A DNA stretch of 10,244 nucleotides from the NCBI GenBank assembly GCA_035708065.1, contig DASSTC010000023.1, forward strand, positions 1 to 10,244, given 5' to 3'. The notes beneath the pieces are model-generated. The model was not told the DNA's origin. It was given only the letters and a program-made list of their open reading frames with translations, and made no database searches. Position 1 is the stretch's first letter. Each line of letters opens with the position of its first letter. The translations under genes were made by a program, and so were the position numbers. Of this stretch, positions 5,712 to 10,244 are shown in pieces. The DNA is from JAICUY01 sp035708065. Lineage in GTDB: Bacteria; Chloroflexota; Limnocylindria; QHBO01.

Positions 5712-5720
5712 TGCTAGACT
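5712..5720 (+). promoter_or_regulatory. Extended -10 promoter element of the TadA-like gene
   Basis: TGC-TAGACT (5712-5720) fits an extended -10 with a TAnnnT hexamer and lies 54 bases before the TTG start. The surrounding 12-mer TCTGCTAGACTC is repeated exactly ahead of tRNA-Ser(CGA). No good -35 box is visible. Confidence 0.45.
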
Positions 5721-5774
5721 CGGCGCACGGTCGAACGGTTCCCGACCAGCATCGGGGAGCGCGGGGAGGTCCGC

Positions 5775-6218
5775 TTGAACTACGAGCTGTACATGGCCGA
5801 GGCCATCGCCGAGGCGCGGCGCGGTGGGGAAGAGGGCGAGCAGCCCGTCGGTGCCGTGGCCGTCATCGACGACGCGATGATCGGTCGTGACCACGACCGC
5901 ACCCAGCTCCAGCGCGACCCGACTGCCCACGCAGTCCTGCTGACCATCCAGGCTGCGGCTCGCAAGCTCGAGACCCGGCGCCTGTCCGACGTGACGATCT
6001 TCACCACCCACGAGCCGTGTGCGATGTGCGTCGGTGCGCTCGTCGAGGCACAGGTCCGCGCCCTGGTATACGCGGTTCCCGACGAGCGCCGTGGTGCGGC
6101 GGGCAGCGTCCTGCAGCTCGCCCGGGATGCATCGCTGCCCCACCAGATGTCGGTCGTCTCCGGTGTCCGCGAGGCTGAGGCGCGACGGCTGGGGGACGAG
6201 CAGCCGGCCCCTGCCTGA
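5775..6218 (+). CDS. tadA: TadA-like nucleoside/tRNA deaminase homologue lacking the catalytic Glu
   Basis: A 147-residue member of the cytidine/deoxycytidylate deaminase fold, closest in layout to tRNA adenosine deaminase TadA, which makes inosine-34 in tRNA-Arg(ACG). The start is TTG 5775: GGGGAGG (5763-5769) lies 5 bases before it and MNYELYMAEAIAEA aligns with the TadA N-terminus; ATG 5793 is an alternative. Zinc ligands are kept: His52 in the PTAHA motif, and Cys82 and Cys85 in EPCAMC. However, the invariant HAE motif reads HAV, so the proton-shuttling Glu is Val54 (codon GTC, two base changes from GAG). The usual substrate-contacting Asn is Asp41, VYGA reads VYAV, and the C-terminal aromatic tail is missing. 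The frame, promoter and ribosome site are intact, so it is probably expressed as a non-catalytic or repurposed protein. It sits in the usual tadA position, upstream of the SRP RNA and dnaX. Confidence 0.85.
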   Translation: MNYELYMAEAIAEARRGGEEGEQPVGAVAVIDDAMIGRDHDRTQLQRDPTAHAVLLTIQAAARKLETRRLSDVTIFTTHEPCAMCVGALVEAQVRALVYAVPDERRGAAGSVLQLARDASLPHQMSVVSGVREAEARRLGDEQPAPA

Positions 6219-6262
6219 CCCGCAGCGCGCCGGGCGGTCCCGGCGACCGCATCGGTAGCGTC

Positions 6263-6271
6263 TGCTAGACT
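6263..6271 (+). promoter_or_regulatory. Extended -10 promoter element for tRNA-Ser(CGA)
   Basis: TGC-TAGACT (6263-6271) lies 8 bases before the mature tRNA start at 6280. A weak GCGACC at 6243-6248 is 17 bases upstream in the -35 position. The 12-mer TCTGCTAGACTC (6261-6272) is identical to that ahead of the TadA-like gene. Confidence 0.55.
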
Positions 6272-6279
6272 CCCGACCC

Positions 6280-6366
<87 letters not shown>

Positions 6367-6405
6367 CCACCTTCCCGACGTGCACCGGCGCTCGACGTCA
6401 TCCGC

Positions 6406-6493
6406 GGAGAGGTCGCCTAGTGGCCTATGGCGCCGCATTGGAAATGCGGTTCGGGGCAACCCGTCGGGGGTTCGAATCCCCCCCTCTCCGCCA
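6406..6493 (+). tRNA. tRNA-Ser(GGA)
   Basis: An 88-base class II tRNA with acceptor GGAGAGG (6406-6412) pairing with CCTCTCC (6483-6489), discriminator G and an encoded CCA (6491-6493). The stem CCGCA/TGCGG encloses TTGGAAA with anticodon GGA at 6440-6442, reading UCC and UCU. The variable arm is CGGG-GCAA-CCCG. It lies 39 bases after tRNA-Ser(CGA) and is probably on the same transcript. Confidence 0.97.
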
Positions 6494-6516
6494 GCGCCTC
6501 GCCGGCACGCCTTCGA

Positions 6517-6545
6517 TTGACCGATGCCGACCGCTCACGTACCCT
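6517..6545 (+). promoter_or_regulatory. Promoter of the SRP RNA gene
   Basis: TTGACC (6517-6522), a 17-base spacer and TACCCT (6540-6545) form a -35/-10 pair. The -10 fits the TAnnnT pattern. Initiation about 7 bases downstream would fall at the GGCCGTGCTAG that I take as the RNA 5' end. Confidence 0.6.
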
Positions 6546-6551
6546 TCGCGT

Positions 6552-6788
6552 GGCCGTGCTAGGTGGGGAACTAGCGGTGCCCTGAACCCGCAATCCGCTA
6601 CAGCGGGACGGAACTCCCGGTCCGAGGTCGCCGACCTCGCCTCCGGACGACATCGACCGACGTTGAAAGTCGGGTCCCACGCAGCGAAGGTCCGTGAACC
6701 CCGTCAGGTCCGGAAGGAAGCAGCGGTAAGCGATCACCCTCGGGTGCCGTGGGGCGACCTGGCTGGAGCCGGGAGGTGCGCGTTCGTG
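6552..6788 (+). ncRNA. ffs: Signal recognition particle RNA (large bacterial type)
   Basis: The RNA scaffold of the signal recognition particle, which binds Ffh and targets membrane and secreted proteins co-translationally. The apical domain-IV loop GTCAGGTCCGGAAGGAAGCA (6705-6724) is a near-invariant signature. An Alu-like 5' domain is also present: hairpins CTAG-GTGGGGAA-CTAG and GCGG-TGCCCTGAAC-CCGC (about 6560-6592) whose loops can pair GGG with CCC. The long helix 5 is supported by CTCCCGG pairing with CCGGGAG (6769-6775), AGGTCGCC with GGCGACCT and CCCACG with CGTGGG. On the 5' side, GACCGAC and GTCGGGTC can form an extra hairpin with loop GTTGAAA. So this is the large form with an Alu domain, not the short 4.5S type. 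The ends are approximate. It lies between tRNA-Ser(GGA) and dnaX, as in Bacillus. Confidence 0.93.
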
Positions 6789-6791
6789 CGA

Positions 6792-6808
6792 GCGTCGTCG
6801 AACGACGC
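6792..6808 (+). terminator. Hairpin after the SRP RNA, possible terminator
   Basis: GCGTCGT (6792-6798) pairs perfectly with ACGACGC (6802-6808) around CGA. It lies just past the end of helix 5 of the SRP RNA and 49 bases before dnaX. No T-tract follows, so termination may be partial; it could equally be a processing boundary. Confidence 0.35.
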
Positions 6809-6857
6809 CGGGTGCACGGCCGACTCAACCCCTCGATCGGTGTACGGTTAGGAGGCC

Positions 6858-8534
6858 ATGCCGAAGCGAGCCACCAGCCCCGTGGCGCCCTCAGCCGAAC
6901 CCGAGCAGTCCGTGGTGGGCGCCGCCGCAGATCGCGGCGGTCCGCATCGCGCGCTGTATCGCCGCTGGCGCTCGCAGCGCTTCGGCGAGCTGCTCGGGCA
7001 GGACGCCACGGTCGCCACGCTGCGCAACGCGGTGGCGAGCGATCGGCTGGCGCACGCCTACCTGTTCGTCGGACCGCGCGGGACCGGCAAGACCTCGACC
7101 GCGCGCATCCTGGCCAAGGCCATCAACTGCACGAACCGCGGTGCCGACGGCGAGCCATGCGATGCCTGTCCGGCCTGCGTCTCGATTCGCGAGGGCCGCG
7201 CGCTCGACGTCATCGAGATCGACGCCGCCTCGCACGGGCTGGTCGAGGACGCGCGCGACCTGGTGATGCGCGCATCGACCGCGCCGTCGGAGCTCCGCAA
7301 GCGGGTCTACATCATCGACGAGGTCCACATGCTGAGCACGCACGCCTTCAACGCGCTGCTCAAGCTGATCGAGGAGCCGCCCGACCACGTCGTCTTCATC
7401 CTGGCCACGACCGATACGCACAAGGTCCTGCCCACCATCATCAGCCGCACGCAGCGCTTCGACTTCCGCCGCTTCCCCGAGCCGGTGATCGTCGGCAAGC
7501 TGCAGCGCATCTGCGCCGCCGAAGGAACCGATGCGGAGCCCGAGGCACTCGCGCTGCTCGCCCGCCTGGCCGATGGCGGGATGCGCGACGCCGAATCACT
7601 GCTCGACCAGGTGCTTGCCTTCGTCGACGGTCCGGTGACCGCCGATGCGGTGCGCGAGGCCGTCGGCCTCGCCGACGAGTCGGCGATCGGCGCGCTGCTC
7701 GACGCGTACCTGGCCGGCGATGCGCAGGCCGCGCTGGCGACCATCGAGTCGCTGGCGGATGTCGGTCGTGACATGGCGCAGGTCGCCGCCCAGGCGGAGG
7801 CCGAGGCGCGACGATTGCTGCTCGCCTCGGCGGCCGACCCCCCGCGTGCCCGACGCCTGGCGGCGGTGCTGCGCACGCTCGCCGAGGCGGCTGCCGTCGG
7901 CGCTCGCGAGGGCCGCTCGCGGCTGCTGCTCGAGCTGCTGGCCATCGACTCGGTTGCGGATCGAGCGCCCGCATCCGCGCCGTCGCCCCCGGCCGTCGAG
8001 CCGCCGGTGGCTGCGGCCGTTTCGACCCCCGCCCCGCCGGTGCAGGACGGCGGCCCGCCGGTCGCCATCCCGCGCGGCGCGCGCGAGCGACCTGTCGCGC
8101 TCCCGGCGGCGGCACCCGCCTCGCCGGCGGTCGCCGCCGTCGGCCCCGGGACGGGCGAGCGGCCGACGCTCGACCAGGTTCGCTCGCGCTGGCCGGAGGT
8201 CATCGAGCGCGCGACGCCCGCGATCAAGCCGCTCGTCAAGGAGTGCCGCCCGGTGCGACAGGACGGCGCCCGGCTGACCCTCGGCTTCCCCGAGGAACGC
8301 GCCTTCATGCGCGAGAAGGCCGCCGCCAAGTCCGATCCGATCGAGCAGGTGCTGGGCGCCGTCTTCGGCGGCAGCTGGGCGATCGAGTGCGTGGCCAGCA
8401 ATGTCGAGCTCGAACCGCTCAGCGTCCAGCAGGCCGTTGCCCCCGATGCCGAGGACCCCGATGCGGCCGCGCTGCTCAAGGGCGTCCTGGAGATCACCGG
8501 CGGCGAGCTGCTCGACGTACCGGAAGTTCGCTGA
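6858..8534 (+). CDS. dnaX: DNA polymerase III subunit gamma/tau
   Basis: A 558-residue AAA+ clamp-loader subunit that opens the sliding clamp and links polymerase cores at the replication fork. The core begins at ALYRRWRSQ (32-40). Walker A is GPRGTGKT (72-79), the four-cysteine zinc module uses Cys91, Cys101, Cys104 and Cys107, Walker B is IIDEVHM (152-158), sensor 1 is at ATT (183-185), and the SRC arginine-finger motif appears as SRT (196-198). GGMRDAESLLDQ (240-251) is the usual sensor-2 region. A Pro/Ala-rich linker (about 366-435) leads to a C-terminal domain (about 436-558), so this is tau-length. Start ATG 6858 follows an in-frame TAG; AGGAGG (6850-6855) is only 2 bases away, unusually close. 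No A/T-rich slippery site for making gamma by frameshift is seen. It probably forms an operon with ebfC and recR. Confidence 0.96.
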   Translation: MPKRATSPVAPSAEPEQSVVGAAADRGGPHRALYRRWRSQRFGELLGQDATVATLRNAVASDRLAHAYLFVGPRGTGKTSTARILAKAINCTNRGADGEPCDACPACVSIREGRALDVIEIDAASHGLVEDARDLVMRASTAPSELRKRVYIIDEVHMLSTHAFNALLKLIEEPPDHVVFILATTDTHKVLPTIISRTQRFDFRRFPEPVIVGKLQRICAAEGTDAEPEALALLARLADGGMRDAESLLDQVLAFVDGPVTADAVREAVGLADESAIGALLDAYLAGDAQAALATIESLADVGRDMAQVAAQAEAEARRLLLASAADPPRARRLAAVLRTLAEAAAVGAREGRSRLLLELLAIDSVADRAPASAPSPPAVEPPVAAAVSTPAPPVQDGGPPVAIPRGARERPVALPAAAPASPAVAAVGPGTGERPTLDQVRSRWPEVIERATPAIKPLVKECRPVRQDGARLTLGFPEERAFMREKAAAKSDPIEQVLGAVFGGSWAIECVASNVELEPLSVQQAVAPDAEDPDAAALLKGVLEITGGELLDVPEVR

Positions 8535-8579
8535 AGCGGCGATGATGGCTCCCGCTTCCCACCCCGAACGGAGACGAAC

Positions 8580-8924
8580 ATGAACATCGGTCAGATCGCC
8601 AAGATGGCGCAACAGATGCAGACGCAGATGGCCAACGTCCAGGCCGAGCTGCGCGAGGCGACCCTCGAGGCGACGGCCGGTGGCGGTGCGGTGCGGGTGG
8701 TGATCACCGGCGCGCAGGAGCTCCGCTCGATCGAGATCGATCCCGGCGCCGTCGATCCTGACGAGGTCGAGATGCTCCAGGACCTGGTGATGGCCGCGGT
8801 GAACGATGCGATCGAGCAGAGCAAGCGGCTCGCCGAGGAGCGCATGGCGTCGATCGCCGGCGGCATGGGCCTGCCGGGCGTCCCGGGCCTGGGCGGCCCG
8901 ATGATCCCGCCGCCGATCCGCTGA
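8580..8924 (+). CDS. ebfC: YbaB/EbfC family nucleoid-associated protein
   Basis: A 114-residue DNA-binding protein of the YbaB/EbfC (YaaK) family; members form dimers and bind DNA as nucleoid-associated proteins. The N-terminal helix (MNIGQIAKMAQQMQTQMANV, 1-20) and strand pair (AGGGAVRVVITGAQELRSIEI, about 33-53) are typical, followed by DPDEVEMLQDLVMAAVNDAI (59-78) and a helix with KRLAEERM. The tail (about 94-114) is Gly/Pro/Met-rich and probably flexible. GGAG (8570-8573) lies 6 bases before ATG 8580. It sits 45 bases after dnaX and 22 bases before recR, the standard dnaX-ebfC-recR order, so co-transcription is very likely. Confidence 0.95.
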   Translation: MNIGQIAKMAQQMQTQMANVQAELREATLEATAGGGAVRVVITGAQELRSIEIDPGAVDPDEVEMLQDLVMAAVNDAIEQSKRLAEERMASIAGGMGLPGVPGLGGPMIPPPIR

Positions 8925-8946
8925 CCGGAACCGTCCCGAGCATCCG

Positions 8947-9558
<612 letters not shown>

Positions 9559-9574
9559 GCACGGCCGAGCTCAC

Positions 9575-9603
9575 TTGACACCGCGGTGTGCCACACCTAG
9601 TAT
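9575..9603 (+). promoter_or_regulatory. rRNA operon promoter
   Basis: A consensus TTGACA (9575-9580), an exact 17-base spacer and TAGTAT (9598-9603) make the strongest promoter in the window. It drives the rRNA genes to the right, with initiation expected near 9610, giving a leader of about 225 bases. The spacer contains the dyad GGTGTG-C-CACACC (9585-9597), which abuts the -10 box. Confidence 0.85.
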
Positions 9604-9711
9604 TCGTGGTCGCGCCGGCAGCCAGCCGGACGGCGAAGCAAGGACGGCGGTCATCAGACCGAGCAGCTTGCCGCCGAGGTTCCATTCATGGAGGCCTCGA
9701 AATCGAACGAA

Positions 9712-9740
9712 GCCGAGTCATCGGCGAAGTGACCTTAACA
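9712..9740 (+). promoter_or_regulatory. boxB-boxA-like antitermination site in the rRNA leader
   Basis: A hairpin GCCGA-GTCA-TCGGC (9712-9725) is followed 4 bases later by TGACCTTAACA (9730-9740), which resembles the E. coli rrn boxA (TGCTCTTTAACA). The order hairpin then boxA is that of the rrn antitermination sites that recruit NusB/NusE. Assigned from pattern and location only. Confidence 0.5.
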
Positions 9741-9793
9741 GCTGAAGAGTGACAGGAATCCACACGAGTCAATTGGGATCCAAGTCTGAACGT

Positions 9794-9834
9794 TGACGGT
9801 GGTAGAGCCTTCGGGCGCGACCACTGTTGTTTTT

Positions 9835-9835
<1 letters not shown>
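9794..9835 (+). terminator. Terminator-like hairpin with T6 just before 16S
   Basis: Bases 9794-9803 pair with 9820-9829 (10 pairs, three of them G-U). Inside is GCC-TTCG-GGC (9807-9816), a stable UUCG tetraloop. TTTTTT (9830-9835) follows directly. On sequence alone this is an intrinsic terminator or attenuator form. In an rRNA leader it may be passed only by antiterminated polymerase, or it may serve in 16S 5'-end processing. Confidence 0.5.

Positions 9836-10244
<409 letters not shown>

Noticed and set aside
6858..8534. Programmed frameshift site in dnaX that would give a gamma form
   Set aside because: No run of A or T resembling known slippery sequences was seen; the gene is GC-rich throughout.
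9793..9822. TTGACG at 9793-9798 as a second rRNA promoter
   Set aside because: No -10-like hexamer lies 16-18 bases downstream, and the bases are better explained as part of the hairpin stem before 16S.

Overview
The window is GC-rich chromosomal DNA from a bacterium that I place, by inference, in the Chloroflexota (possibly a Limnocylindria/Ellin6529-type lineage). The grounds are the 5' part of a 16S rRNA gene at the right edge, the TAnnnT type of -10 boxes, and the protein styles; no database search was possible. It is a housekeeping locus, not a mobile element: there are no transposases, integrases, phage genes or CRISPR arrays.

Layout. Positions 1-41 hold what looks like the last codons of serS. 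It is followed at once by tRNA-Ser(UGA) and a dienelactone-hydrolase-family gene (+). On the minus strand come a secreted metzincin protease (820-1521), a gene-free stretch, and a probable aroE-tdk operon (3517 to 1959). Diverging from aroE are tRNA-Ser(GCU) and tRNA-Arg(GCG). A small membrane protein, a gene-free stretch with six degenerate repeats, a BON-domain protein and a small secreted orphan follow on the minus strand (3743-5618). From 5710 rightwards everything is on the plus strand: a TadA-like gene, tRNA-Ser(CGA), tRNA-Ser(GGA), the SRP RNA, dnaX, ebfC, recR and then an rRNA operon with a strong promoter and an antitermination-like leader.

The backbone serS / tRNA-Ser / tadA / SRP RNA / dnaX / ebfC(yaaK) / recR / rrn matches the order known near the origin of Bacillus subtilis, with lineage-specific genes inserted between. 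The four serine tRNAs in the window (UGA, GCU, CGA, GGA) cover all six serine codons, beside the apparent SerRS gene.

The most notable observation is that the TadA-like protein keeps its zinc ligands but has valine in place of the catalytic glutamate (HAV instead of HAE). The same window carries a tRNA-Arg with a genomic G34 (GCG) anticodon, where most bacteria have A34 (ACG), the substrate of TadA. Together they suggest that this lineage may have given up A-to-I wobble editing and kept a TadA pseudoenzyme. Other points worth checking are a terminator-like hairpin with a T6 run directly before 16S, a dyad filling the rrn promoter spacer, a cluster of degenerate repeats, a cysteine-rich P-loop in thymidine kinase, and a divergent shikimate-dehydrogenase-like protein.
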